Of a stretch of DNA of 64,000 bases, positions 1 to 10,949 are shown piece by piece. Under the pieces are notes generated by a model. The model was not told where the DNA came from, ran no database searches, and saw only the letters and a program-made list of their open reading frames with translations. A program made the translations under genes and the position numbers. The DNA lies in contig NW_026555331.1 of NCBI RefSeq assembly GCF_014898055.3, positions 107,753,194-107,817,193 on the forward strand. The letters run 5' to 3'. Every line of letters starts with the position of its first letter. The first letter of the stretch is position 1. Origin of the DNA: Talpa occidentalis. Its lineage: Eukaryota; Chordata; Mammalia; Eulipotyphla; Talpidae.

Positions 1-1529
1 AAAAAGAAGGATAATCATCTCTACGTTGCTCTCTGTATAGTTTGAGAATTAAATGAGCTAATGTCTGGCAAAGGACATTGTGAACTGAAAATGTCCTATC
101 CATCTGTAACGCAGGACAATTTTAGGACACCTTCAGATTGCGGACTGTGCTTTTTCTGTTGCCAAATCTCCATCCCCTGGCTTTTAAATGGGCAGTAGTG
201 ATGTGCCATTGACTCACAACCCCGGAAGAAGGACTTCAAGTAGGAATAGACTCTCACGGGTATACAGTACAGACTTAACTGAAAGCCCAGGACTCCCTTT
301 TCTGGGAAGATGATTTTCATAGTAGTCCCAGCCTCAAAGGAGCATTCACGGAATAGTGAGGGCCAAAGCCAATCTAACCAACCCTGGACATCACAGGGGT
401 GATTTGGATAGTTGCCAAATCTCTCTCACTCCCCTTGATCCACATGACCATTTTCTGGGTAAGGTAGAGATTTAATCATCAGGATTATACTCCGATTAAA
501 ATAGTTTTCCGTACACTGTGAGTAACTGCCCTCTAACCAAATAATAGTTACATTAAAAAAATAAAAGCAATACATGGTAATCCATTCAGAAAGAAGGGCC
601 AAATTAAAGATGTCTCAAGAGAAGTGGCAAACCAATTGGCCATTTGTTCATTCTGAAGGCATTTAGTTCAACCCCAGGCTACCTAAGATGAGGAGACACA
701 GATATGAGATGTTCATCTCTTCTTCAAAAGCTCCGCATGGGATGGGTGCCTTTTGTTAAATCCAGACCCCCTTTAAAAGCTATTGCCTGAGATCACAGTC
801 AACTTCTAATGCCTAATTATCACTTGGTGAGGCAGAAGCTGGTGCTGAAGGATCAGGATAGGACCATAAAGGATTCAAGCAGTGTTTCCTTTTAAATGCA
901 ATTAAGTGAATTTCCCCCTCAGAGCCTGCGCTGTACAGGTTGTTTTTCTTAAAACAAGGATGGACTGAGATAGCATGTGGATATGAAAATATGTTAGTCA
1001 GGCAATTATTTTCCCAGCTGAGAATCAGAGGCAAGTTACATGATGGATGCTCTAGAAACTCTTGTCATCTTGTATAATATAAATGAGTCTCCCTGGACAC
1101 TTGTAATTTGTAAATATGAAAATGTTTCTCAGAAAACTCCCCGAGGTAGTAAATGAACACATAGGAAGTGGCAAACTGGTACTATCCCCTTCTCCTGGAC
1201 ACAGGATTGCTTTTCAGCTGGTTTTAATATATCCTCTCTACAGAGATTCAGAACACCATCCTGACCGTAGTTTCCAAAAACCCAGGCAGAATACTCTCCA
1301 CAGAGAAGTGTATTTATAGGGAAAACAACATACATACCAACTGAACTGAGTTCTACCCTGGAAAATCCAAGACAGCAGCTTAGCCTTCTCAAGGAGAAAG
1401 TGATGGATTATTTGTGTCTTTCCTCTCCACTCCATCATCCATGTTACCCGTTCTCTACTTTGCTGCTAGAGTGGCCTTTTCAAAACACAAATCTGAACCT
1501 GTGAGACCCCTCCTTAATGTCTTGTGCTT
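1..1529. other. unassigned AT-rich sequence
   Basis: I see no exon with credible splice sites and no repeat I can name with confidence. The short open frames on both strands have no protein-like composition or motif. The best description is intergenic or deep intronic sequence. Confidence 0.5.
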
Positions 1530-1563
1530 CCTTAGAATAAAGGTGTTTGCCTTTATTCTAAGG
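1530..1563. repeat. perfect 14-bp inverted repeat (hairpin)
   Basis: Arms at 1530-1543 and 1550-1563 are exact reverse complements of 14 bases, separated by the six bases TGTTTG. The arms contain AATAAA and TTTATT. A copy-back or template-switch origin is possible. Nothing shows that it is transcribed. Confidence 0.8.
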
Positions 1564-1891
1564 TAAACACCTCTAGGCTGTTTGCCTCCACCTTACTCCC
1601 TCCAACATTTTCTGTGCTCCAGGGACATTGGCCCCCTGATGGGTTCTTAATATATGGGGTGCTCCCTCCTACTGCAGCATCCTCCCATTGCCAGGGACTC
1701 TCCTCTCTCCTCCCCATGCCCCAGCCCCAAAACACCCTGGTCCTGCCCTTCCTTCAGAGCTCAGAAAAATGCCACTTCCAGGGGAAGAGGGTGACTCTTC
1801 CTCACCCTATTGATCAGGTCAGTTTTCCCCACTATTTGTAGTTTCTCTAATTGCCCTGTTCTTTTCCTTCATAGTTCTTACCTCTAATAAG

Positions 1892-2492
1892 TGTAACAAG
1901 GTGGTCTCGGGAAAGGGGGAGTTTCCAGTTTCCAGCCCCACCCAAAAGGAGGGTAGAGCTGAGCAGGGAGAGAAGAGGCTGCAGAGGAGACTGAGGAAGG
2001 AAGGAAGCAGGAGGGAGAGCCAGAAGGAGACAGACCTGGATGAGGCACATGGAGCAGAGAGACACATAAAGAAACTACACTTGCCTTTTGGTCGTGGACT
2101 GGGTGACACAGATGTGGGTGAGAGACCCGTGGGGAGGTGACAATGGCGGGTTTTGTCTTGATTTTGCTCTTTTCCCTCCAGAATTGTCTGGTTGTTTCTG
2201 ATCCTTTTCTGTGGGTCCCCACTGGAAAATGCTTTAGACTTGTGACAGGCTTTGGGGCCTTGTTCTGGGCCAATCCTGCTTGGGTGGACTTTTACCCATG
2301 AGGGAACGGGTAAATTTGGGTACTTGATTTAGAAACTAGATTCTTTGCCTTTCCTGTATTGTTTCCTAATTGTATTAAAGTTCCTTCCCATTAAAGTCTC
2401 CTATGTTTTGTGTTGATGCGGCGGATGGCAGAACCTATTTAGAGCAGGCAGGTTTGCGGGGTCTGGGGTACCCCTCTCCCTGCCCTGTAACA
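1892..2492 (+). mobile_element. LTR-A family, complete 5' LTR of a decayed endogenous retrovirus
   Basis: The element starts TGTAACAAGG and ends CCCTGTAACA, the TG...CA ends of a retroviral LTR. It is close in sequence to the copies at 12052-12632 (reverse), 16058-16652 and 36103-36695. Two ATTAAA polyadenylation-type signals lie near 2375-2398, just before the U5-like tail, so it runs on the plus strand. A lysine-type primer-binding-site-like segment follows directly. The open frames inside are not genes. The family name is unknown to me; class I is suggested by 4-bp target duplications at sister copies. Confidence 0.8.
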
Positions 2493-2976
2493 GATCTGGA
2501 GCCCAATGTGATTTGGGACAGAGCCATCTGTGGTTAGTCAGCCACATGGGGAAATTGGGCTTCCCTATGGCACTGGCTACCATAAGCACAAATGTGATTT
2601 TTGGTTTCTCTAGTATGTTTGTTTCATATGTAGATTTGCTGTTAAAAAACTGGCTTGAGCTCTGTGAAAATTCGGTGTGTCTGTCTGTAATTTGTAGTGA
2701 CTTTCTAAGAGACTTGATTTTGTGGAAATTGTTCTGTGCAACAGTTTTACTCAAAAGATTAGGTAGTGGCTTGGACCATACGGCCAGATCAAAGATGGCG
2801 TCTGAGGCCACTTGGCAGGCTCTTGTAAAACTCAGGAGTTCTTGTTACTAGGACTTTGGACCTTTTTTCTTTTTGTGATCTCTGCTGTCTCATTAGCATT
2901 TCTAAAGGCAATAATGATTCTTCAGTGATATGTTGCTTTGTCTTCCACTATTTCCTGACCTCTGCCTGAGGGGTTT
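2493..2976 (+). mobile_element. short internal remnant of the LTR-A retrovirus with primer-binding-site-like motif
   Basis: This 484-bp segment lies between a complete LTR and a second, truncated LTR end. At 2497-2514 it reads TGGAGCCCAATGTG, four bases after the LTR. That resembles the lysine tRNA primer site of retroviruses, with mismatches. No gag, pol or env coding remains visible. Either most of the provirus was deleted, or this is a non-autonomous element with a short non-coding interior. Confidence 0.55.
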
Positions 2977-3078
2977 CATTAAAGTCTCCTGCTTTGTGTT
3001 GATGCGGTGGATGGCAGAACTTATTTAGAGCAGGCAGATTTGCAGGGTCTGGGGTACCCCTCTCCCTGCCCTGTAATA
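2977..3078 (+). mobile_element. truncated 3' LTR (R/U5 end) of the LTR-A provirus
   Basis: The sequence from CATTAAAGTCTCC onward repeats the last ~100 bases of the LTR ending at 2492, including the GATGCGG and GGATGGCAGAAC stretches. It ends CCCTGTAATA where the sister copy has CCCTGTAACA. The four bases after it (TAAC) nearly match the four before the 5' LTR (TAAG at 1888-1891), consistent with a mutated 4-bp target duplication around the whole 1892-3078 element. U3 is missing. Confidence 0.7.
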
Positions 3079-3157
3079 TAACTCTTATAAGTCCTGATCT
3101 CTTTTTTTCTGGTCATCCATTAATCAAACTGATTAATGTCTGCCTCCTCACTGTTGT

Positions 3158-3290
3158 GCAAGGTCCATGAATGCAGGGATTGCATCTGGTTTTGCATACT
3201 TATCCCCTATACCTGACACAGTTTTTAGCATGTTGTAGATACTCAAGAAATATCATTGAGTGAAAGAGTGAGAGAGTGAGTGACAAATGA
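3158..3290 (+). repeat. L2 LINE 3' end
   Basis: The order 'tccatgaatgcagggattg', then 'cctgacacag', then 'gtagatactcaagaaatat' followed by GAGTGA repeats matches the familiar L2 3' end (tissue-wide mammalian LINE2). It is old and diverged. Confidence 0.6.
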
Positions 3291-5657
3291 ACACTTTGCA
3301 AGAAGCCATGCCTGGTAGTCCAGGTTTAGGCCACCTGCCTAATTGGAGGGACACTAAGCTATGAATTGAGTACAAATATTAACCACAACAAGCTGGTCTG
3401 CTTCTTGGATCCCACAACCTCCTTATAGTACCAGGGAGTGCTCTCATTAAGCAGCCCCCCTCTTCAAGAACAGTTTCCTGTTACTAAGTGGCCTCCCACT
3501 TGGGAGTCAGAAAGGGGGAGGGAGGGGCAATAACCTGAGGGCATGAGTGTCTCAGAAGGCCAAGGATAGGAGCTCACAGATGCTGGAGTTGTGGAATGTC
3601 AGCAGGAGGGGAAAGCAAGGGCTGCTGTGTTCCTGTGTGTAAGACTTCTGCTTTGTAAGATGTTGGCTTATCACCATATGTGCTCACTCTTGCAGTTAAA
3701 TAGTATAAGAAGGAAATGCCAATCATCATTGACATTTGATAACTAACAAAATGACAAGGGAATGTCTAAGATGTTGGTTTGATTGTGTAAAGATACTTAA
3801 CAATTTCACTAACAGCCTTTGAGGGAAGAGTTTATTATTCAGATGTAATATCATTACTGCAATAGTAGTTAGGTTCCTCATTAATTATCTGTGAAGACAT
3901 TTTTGCTCTACCTTTTTTTCTAATCATTGAAGGAATCTCTACGACACTCTTTCCAGTCTGTTAACTTTGCAGCACAGATGTTCTCAACTTAGGCTTGACT
4001 CGTCCCCTTGATGGCCCAAAATCCTTTGAGCTAAAGTCCTGAGAATATGCGCCCTCTAATACATCAAATGCCTTAAGAAGCTGAAGTAAACAAGAATAGT
4101 ACTATTTGAGACCCCCAAGGACTAAATCATCCCTGCAGTTTTGAGTGAACTCTAGATCATTCGGTGTGTCCTGTGGAATCAAGCACCCTGCGAGCTCACG
4201 CCACCTGTGCTTGGTCTTCAAAGAATTCACACTAGTCCCGGCCATTTAGCAGTGTCATTCAGCTAACAACCAACTGCCCACCTTGATGCTGTGAACTTGC
4301 CAGATGAGTGTGAGGGAATTACCTCTGTGTACAACTTTCCTCATCTGCAAGCTGCTTCTGGGCCTCCAAGGTAGCTCCTATGGGCTACTCATGGGTCATG
4401 TTAGGGGAAAAGTACCTGAAGCTGCCTCTAGAGTGAGTAGAGTCGAGGTGATGACCCCTCCTGGGGTTCCAGAACTGGGCCCCTAATACCAAACTGACCC
4501 TCAATTGCCAGCACGGGGTGGCCAGAATGAGCATTGCTGCAGGCAAAGGCAGGTTGAGAGATAGAGGTTTGAAAGAAGTGCGTGAACCATGGCAATGGAG
4601 GGAAAGAAATGGGTGGGAGACAATGAGTCCAGTGATAGATCCAGTTTCTGAAATCTTGAATATCTGGGTTTGTTCTTCCACCAGGTGGGCACAAGGGACG
4701 GATGGATGCACATGTGTACTGTGAGGGGAAGGGAGTTGCTATAATTCAGAGCAAGTCTGGGCACCAGCTTCTTACACCATGATTTGCAGTGGTTCTTAGA
4801 TGCCCTATATTCTCCACCCTCCATTGACCAGCTTTTCATCAGCATGACAGATGCACATAATGCTGAACGTTCATAAGATAGGAATGCCAGTTTCAGGAAA
4901 TTTAAAAAGGAAGTCTTTCCTCAGTCTTGGAGTGCCTGTGTGGTTGCCCTTACCGCTGAAGGATTGATTCTGTTGTAGAAATAAATTCTACTTTTTACCC
5001 AGGCAGAAGAACAAGCAGTACTTCAGGAATGGTGAGGTCAGGAGAAGTTTATTACTCATGCATAAGGCCCAGACCTGGGTAGCCCAGTAAGGTCTGAGCA
5101 CCTGTTTACAGATAAAGAATTTCTTTTATACATAACTATCCTTACATTGATAACATCATTTGCTGCAAAGTTCCTAAACAAGCGACTGGGAAAAAGCAAG
5201 AACACAGACATCTCGGGGTCTTGAGAAGATAGACTAACTTGGCAGGCTGCCTGACCTTGTAACTTTGATAGTCTGCTAAGGAAATATTCGTTAAGTGAGC
5301 AAACTTGTTGATTACAATTGCATTGGATTATTAACTGCACCAGGCCTAAGACCCTCAAGCATGGAGCTAGAAAGCTTTATTTACTTAGCAGTTCCCCTTC
5401 AGTTCAGTTCTGTACTGTCCTGGTCAATGATATTATAATTTCTTGGCACCAACTTGTCACATGTTCCTGAGAACCTAGATCTTTCCTTGATGGGATTTCC
5501 TCCATCCTCTCGCCAGCCGCAAGTTGCCCTCCCATTAAGGACCACATGGCTCTGTGTTCCATTGACAGACAGTAGTCAGGACAGAAGTAAATTCCACACG
5601 CTCATTGACATGACTCATCACAGATATGAAGGGTTTAAGGCACATTGTTCAAAACCT
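3291..5657. other. unassigned sequence
   Basis: I see no supportable gene. The stretch near 5030-5400 (a TTTATTACTCATG block and purine-rich surroundings) resembles a reverse-oriented old LTR. I could not find matching TG...CA ends or target duplications, so I do not call it. The open frames at 4385-4845 on both strands overlap one another and look like chance. Confidence 0.4.
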
Positions 5658-5680
5658 ATTGCTCTAAGACTTAGAGCAAT
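5658..5680. repeat. perfect 23-bp palindrome
   Basis: ATTGCTCTAAG at 5658-5668 and its exact reverse complement at 5670-5680 flank one central base. It lies in otherwise unassigned sequence. It is a possible cruciform or a template-switch scar. Confidence 0.8.
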
Positions 5681-6399
5681 ACTTAGAAAATAAAACTGGT
5701 AGCATGGTCATTGCTGCCCCTCCCTAAGCCCTTCAATCCCATAGGAAAGCTCTTGCTTCCATTGTCAAGTGCTGGGGGATCCTTAAAAGAAAATGATACT
5801 AAGAAGTCTAATCAGCAGAATGCAGAGAAGCTGAGGGGCTGAGCAGGCACACTGGGAGCCACCATACATATTCCCACTTTTCTCCCTTCTCATGCCCTCT
5901 TGAGTTCCTTTAAGAAAACCACCCACTTCATCCCCATGGGCTACCACACTAGGAAATTGGGGAGGTTATTCCTTTGGCTGCCTCCAACATAAGAATCCTC
6001 AGTTCACAATCAGCTCAAGCCTCTCGTGTGGAGTGGGATGATGGTTTTCATTGTGCAGGTAATGTATGGGTTTTAATATACGCATTTGAAGCTCCGTCTT
6101 TGATATACCCTGTGCATTTTTGAATAGGAACAATGTCCCTGGTGATTCCTCAATCTGAGCAGCAGCCAAATCTGCAGTCAGTCTCCTATAGAGCAAAGCA
6201 AAAAGCCAGCAATAAAAAAAGGAAAAAAACTAAATAGCAAATCAACAGGGTGTAGTTCTTGAACAAATGCACATTCATAATTTGTAACTGTATAGTAATA
6301 AATCCCCTCCTAGAGCTTTGCTCTAACGACCCAAAACAGAGAGGAAGCTTTTATTTTTTATTTTTTTACCACTTGGGTTGGTGAAGGAGCAAAGCACAT

Positions 6400-6891
6400 T
6401 TGCCAACAGTACAAATATTTATACTTTTTAGTACTTCAAAGAATTACTTCATATGTAGTGGAGTTACAGAGAATCAATGCCTGATTTTACCAAACCTTGC
6501 TTTGGCAAAAAATCTCCTATCAACCATAGACATAAATTTTATAGAAAAAAGAGAATTCCTGATTTGCCACAAGAGATTTAAAGATGTAGACTCCGTTTGC
6601 AAATCCTCAGTTGCTTGCTTGTATGAGTATACGCATAAAAATATCACCCAAAATGTTCTTGCCACCAATATCACACAATGGCTTGGAAAACAGCAGAATA
6701 TTCTGGGTCCATTTCATTTCAAGCTCAACCCTGGTCAAGAAGAGTCGTCAAAAAGAGGTCCACAGGATGAGAATTCTAGACTTGAGATTATGTCTACCAT
6801 TCAGATGATCAGCCTTGAAAAACAAGTCTCCCTTATCATAGACTTAAATGAGGAAATGACATCCAAGTTTTGGAAATTCCCTGACCAATAG
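6400..6891 (+). other. 163-codon open frame, probably not a gene
   Basis: The frame runs from an ATG at 6400 to a TAG ending at 6891. The translation is rich in K, N, S and I, with no domain, signal peptide or membrane segment I recognise. There is no promoter, no start context of note, no polyadenylation signal near its end, and no sign of a retrocopy (no A tail or flanking duplication). Several open frames of similar length in this window lie in known repeats, so the length alone is not evidence. I cannot exclude a decayed retrogene. Confidence 0.12.
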
Positions 6892-6934
6892 CAGCCCTTG
6901 TGATGCTGTAAATACTGGAAATGCTCAAAATTGA

Positions 6935-7105
6935 GCTGCCCTGTGTGGGATGCACTAGCCACTTGCAGCTACTGAGCACTTAAAATTTGGTTGGTGAGAT
7001 GGAGGAAATCAATGTTCAATTTAATTTAATTTTGATTAATTTAAATGTAAATAGTCACGTGTGCGTAGTAGCTATTACTCTACAGAATACAAGGTTAGAA
7101 CATCT
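6935..7105. mobile_element. old hAT-type DNA transposon relic, family uncertain
   Basis: The segment carries 'cactagccacttgcagctactgagcactt', an A/T-rich centre built of TTTAATTT words, and a 3' half with 'agtcacgtgtgcgtagtagctattactctacagaatac'. This matches the common mammalian MER repeat in which 'agccacatgtggctactgagcacttgaaatgtggct' is followed by a TTTAAATT-rich centre. I recall the pattern but not the exact family name. Confidence 0.45.
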
Positions 7106-7439
7106 AAAACACCTAACTTAGGAGACTGTGGTTGAAAAAAATCACCCATCCCAGCAGTCTGATTGGGTCTATCAAAACAAGGGAATTTAAGTTGGAAGTT
7201 TTCTTATGGCTGGGGCCATAAGGTTTAGAACTTCATGAAATGCTAGAAGTCAAGTATAATAATGGAATTTGATAGATCCCTGGCGATGTTTGGAAAAGCT
7301 CTGTTCAGGAAACTCCAACCCATATAGGAACACCCGCTGAAACACGTTTGGTCTAAAAAGGGTCACTCAATGTCCAGCACTTCCATGGTTGCCCAAGGAA
7401 GGCCAAGTCAAAAAGGCAGGGGATAGAAGGAATTGGAAT

Positions 7440-7625
7440 TCCCTAAACAACAACCCTGTACCAGGTGCTTTCTCCAATATTCTCATTTTATCCTCACAAT
7501 AACCCCAATTCCATAGAGCAGGAAGAAGAAAATGTCTCAGAAAGTGGGTGCCCAAGGCTCACGCATTTAGAAAGTACAACCCTTGGGATTTGAACCCTAG
7601 TCATGATTGCGTCAAACCTCCACTC
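7440..7625 (+). repeat. MIR SINE
   Basis: The order 'ccaggtgctttctc', 'tcctcacaataaccc', a GGAAGAAGAAA block and 'gggatttgaacccta' follows the MIR consensus for the plus orientation. Confidence 0.65.
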
Positions 7626-7934
7626 ACAAAACCTTCCTCTAGTAGGTGAGTTTTACATTCAATGATCTTCTCTCTCTCTCTCAACTCTCCCCTTTGGATT
7701 TCCTATCCCTTTCCCACAGGCATCATCCTCACATCTCTCCTCTGAGTTATCGAGTGTTTTACACTAAGATAATTGAACAAGAAGTCTTCTCCTGCCCCTC
7801 CTTGCTAAGACTCCCCACAATTCTTGTGGTGCATGTTCTTCCTCATTGCAATGAGCAATAACTCTAATTTGCTGAGCTGCTTGCAGGTGGGTTTCCGACA
7901 GCCTTTTGCTAGAAGGCATTGAAACAATACCTGG

Positions 7935-8206
7935 GGGCCTCCCTGGTGGCACAAGGGTTTAAGATGCAACCTATGAAGCTGTCCACGGCCACTGCAGCCT
8001 GAGATCAATCCCCAGCCAGGGAGCTACCCACATGGCACAGCAGACCTCTCCTGACTCACCCGCTGCTCCCCTCAGCAGTGTATTTCAGTCGATCCGCCTC
8101 GCCTGTTCTTTTCCCCACTCTGTCTCTGGTGAATCCTCTCACTGCCCCACACCTCTGGCCTGCACCCCAGTGCTTGTATGCATAAATAAATAAGTCTTTA
8201 AAAAAT
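7935..8206 (+). mobile_element. tRNA-derived SINE, type A (older head)
   Basis: The element starts GGGCCTCCCTGGTGGCAC and passes a degenerate box B region. It has a body with ACCTCTCCTG, CCCCTCAGCAGTGTATTT and CTCTGTCTCTGGTGAATCC, then a tail of ATAAATAAATAAGTCTTT and A-rich sequence. Imperfect 14-bp target duplications flank it: GAAACAATACCTGG at 7921-7934 and GACACAATACATGG at 8337-8350. The right copy lies beyond a second SINE inserted at the tail, which proves the order of events. The type A head differs from the young type B head but shares the same body. Confidence 0.88.
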
Positions 8207-8219
8207 AAAAGACACAATA

Positions 8220-8332
8220 GGGCCTCCCCTGGTGGTGCAGTTGTTGAGCGCTGGGCTGCGAGGCTGCCTGCAGCCTCTGCAGCACCGGTTCGTTCCCCAG
8301 CATCCCTTGAGAGTCCCACAAAAAAAAAAAAA
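8220..8332 (+). mobile_element. short tRNA-head SINE (type C), inserted at the tail of the preceding SINE
   Basis: The element starts GGGCCTCCCCTGGTGGTGCAG and carries a box-B-like GGTTCGTTCCC. It ends after GAGAGTCCCAC in a run of 17 or more A, so it lacks the body of the full-length SINE. Exact 13-bp target duplications (AAAAGACACAATA) are at 8207-8219 and 8333-8345. A minus-strand relative with the same structure is at 17254-17353. Confidence 0.85.
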
Positions 8333-8599
8333 AAAAGACACAATACATGGTAAGCATTCAACTTTGTGATCACATAGGCCTTTAATTCTCCTTTTTAATG
8401 GTTGTATGTATTCCATTCAATTACTAGTTCCTAGTTTATTTGACTCTACTGATGGACCCTTAGTTATTTTTCAGGTTCCCATATTATAAATAATACTGTA
8501 ACGTAAGGTGTTCAAATTATTTCTGGTTATTTCCTCAGGCAAGATTCATAGAAATAGAATTCCTGAGACAAATAGTGTGGATATATTTGAGGTCCTTGG

Positions 8600-8740
8600 G
8601 GCATACTCGCCATCTCTTCATTTTACAGAAGAGGAAATTGAAGGACACAGATGGAAATTGACTTGTCCAGACTCATTAGCCATCCGATAACATATCCAAG
8701 CAAGTCACGCATCTCCTGACTCCCGATGCAGCCTTATTTT
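8600..8740 (+). repeat. MIR SINE fragment
   Basis: The core 'ttttacagaagaggaaattgaagg' followed by 'acttgtccagactc' matches the conserved MIR core in plus orientation. Confidence 0.55.
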
Positions 8741-9259
8741 ATCTTTTGAGACTGAAACTGGAGATATGAGTACATGAATCAATAAAATATTTCATGTTGT
8801 TTGATTCATAATCACTAAGGTAATAAGGACCCCGCAGGGGTAAATCCACGAGCCATGTCCAATCATGCTGAGATTTTCTGGAATGGTCTTGTACTTCAAG
8901 CTCACAGACCATTCTGGATAAGGATATTTTCTAAATGTTTTAGATGCATAAGCCTTTTAAACACTAATCCAATGGCCAGTGGGCCTAGAGGAACCTGGAG
9001 CCTGCTCTCTGTCATTTGGGAAAGAATATAAGCCAGTCCTTCTCTCATGGGTGAAGATAGCAGGCCACCCAATGTAAACTCATCAGGCCTTGAGGGCCAC
9101 TAGCCTCTTTCTCCCATTCACTAACCATTTAGTCTGACCAAATCCCCAAAGCATAAGAAACACAGCATATGTCTTATCTGGCTCTGCTTTTCACTATGTT
9201 ATTTTGGAAGTTATTTCATAGTTCTTATAGTCAGTTTTCTATTCTTATCTTCTGGAATT
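8741..9259. other. unassigned sequence
   Basis: No gene or nameable repeat was seen. Confidence 0.4.
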
Positions 9260-9420
9260 GGATCACTTCATTCATGTATTTATTCCTTCATTCCTCAAGT
9301 ATTTATGGATCATCCCGTCAGACACTAAGGATTTAGAAATAAAAATAAGACATGGTCCTAGACTGTGCTCACACCATCCTGGAGGAAGCTGCCAGCAAAT
9401 ACCAATGACCCACTGTATTC
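9260..9420 (-). repeat. L2 LINE fragment
   Basis: The words 'tgtatttattccttcattcctcaagtatttatgg', 'cagacactaagg' and 'ctgtgctcacaccatcctggagg' follow the L2 3' end read on the minus strand. Confidence 0.5.
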
Positions 9421-9654
9421 AGTGCTAAACAGATTTCAGTTCTGGAAACTAGAAAAGAGGACTGGGGGTGTGGGGAAGTTAAAAGCTGCTAGGAAGTCTT
9501 TAAAAAGTTCATTAACAAGATAAATTTGAGCCTGGCTTCAGTCATTTAACAGAGAAAGAGAAAATGGAGATAGTATTTCAGACCTTAGGACACTTAAGTT
9601 AAAGCAAATAAGGGAAGAAGGGAAAAGATATTGTGTGTCCTATAGTGATAAATC

Positions 9655-9835
9655 TCTCAGTCCAGAGCCTGGAGTTCAGGTAGACCTGTTATACTTGGGA
9701 TTTGAACTTCCTTACCTCTTTGAGGTCTTGATTCCTCATCTAAAAGATAGAAAACGATAGATACAGAATTTGTGAGGCTTTTGTGAGGATTAAATGTAAA
9801 AACAGGCATCAAAGTTTCTAGCACTTGACCTGGAA
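9655..9835 (+). repeat. MIR SINE
   Basis: It shows 'gggatttgaacttccttacctctttgagg', 'attcctcatctaaaagatagaaa' and 'tgtgaggattaaatg', the MIR 3' half in plus orientation. Confidence 0.65.
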
Positions 9836-10949
9836 TTAAGGAGGCATAAAACAAACTATAGTAGATTTTCAGTATAAGTTGGCTTACTTTCTTCATTCCA
9901 CTGGATAAAAATCTTCCACTCTGGTCCTTGGCAAAGGCTGCCCTCCTGCCCAGATACCTGGATGATAGGCCTGGTGCAGAACTTAGATGGAATGATTTCA
10001 TTTGTTCCTATCAAAGACTTTGTTCTGACATCTCATAAAAACTCACCTCCTGAACACTACAAGCCTGCACAAAATAGGCACTTAGTGAGGGAAAAGCACA
10101 AAATAGGTTTTGCACTTTTTATCCATTGCACTGCATGGTCTTTTTTAAAATTAACACAGCAGTAGACTTAGCCTCAGCAATGCCCGCAGATTGGAGGCCA
10201 GCTCCAAGTCATAAGCTCAGTTCAGTAAGGACAAGAGGACCAGGCAGGTGAGGGATACCTGGACTTGTGAAAGGATCTCGCGAGATCTTCTCCCGTTAAT
10301 GGAGGATCCATGAGAGTTTTTCTGATTGACTCCACTTTGGGAAGCAAAACATCTGAAACTGTTCTCAGGACCCTTCTATATAAAATGAACTCAAACATAA
10401 TCTGAGACTTCAAATCTATACCCGGGCAGGACAGCTGGTAAAATGGGAAACTTTGGAAGCAGACCCATGGGTATGGTGACGCTCAGATACTCACTGGGCT
10501 ATGACTTCTGCGGTGAATTACTCAATCCCTCCTATCCTCACATCTTCATCTAGGAAAACAATCTCCTTACCAGGTTGGTGGCCGGAACCTGAGATCATGC
10601 ATTTAACATTTCTGGCTCCCGTGAACAATTCAGTCTCAGTCTCTCTTACTCACCACTTTCCTCTTGGCAGCTGTAGCCTTGGCCTCATGAATCAGGCAGT
10701 TCACCAACAAATACAGTGTACAAACTCATGCGTGTGCGTGTGTACAACATGCACACACTCACAAACACTCATACGGACATCATCCTTTCAGCTCAACAGA
10801 TATATTTCAGGATTATGTCCTCTAACATCAGTTCTTGGGTTCAGAGGCTGCTCTCTCCACTCGATTTCCCCTTGTACCCTTCACCAGGCATGTGGGTGAC
10901 ACCCCAGAGCCCCTCATTCTTCCTGGGGTTATGCCAGCCCCTTTCCACT
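9836..10949. other. unassigned sequence with a short CA-rich stretch
   Basis: No credible exon was found. A CACACACTCACAAACACTC stretch near 10750-10775 is a degenerate CA repeat. The open frames at 10501-11000 have no recognisable product. Confidence 0.35.

Noticed and set aside
5030..5450. Possible reverse-oriented LTR
   Set aside because: LTR-like composition and a TTTATTACTC word, but no paired TG/CA ends or duplicated flank could be found.
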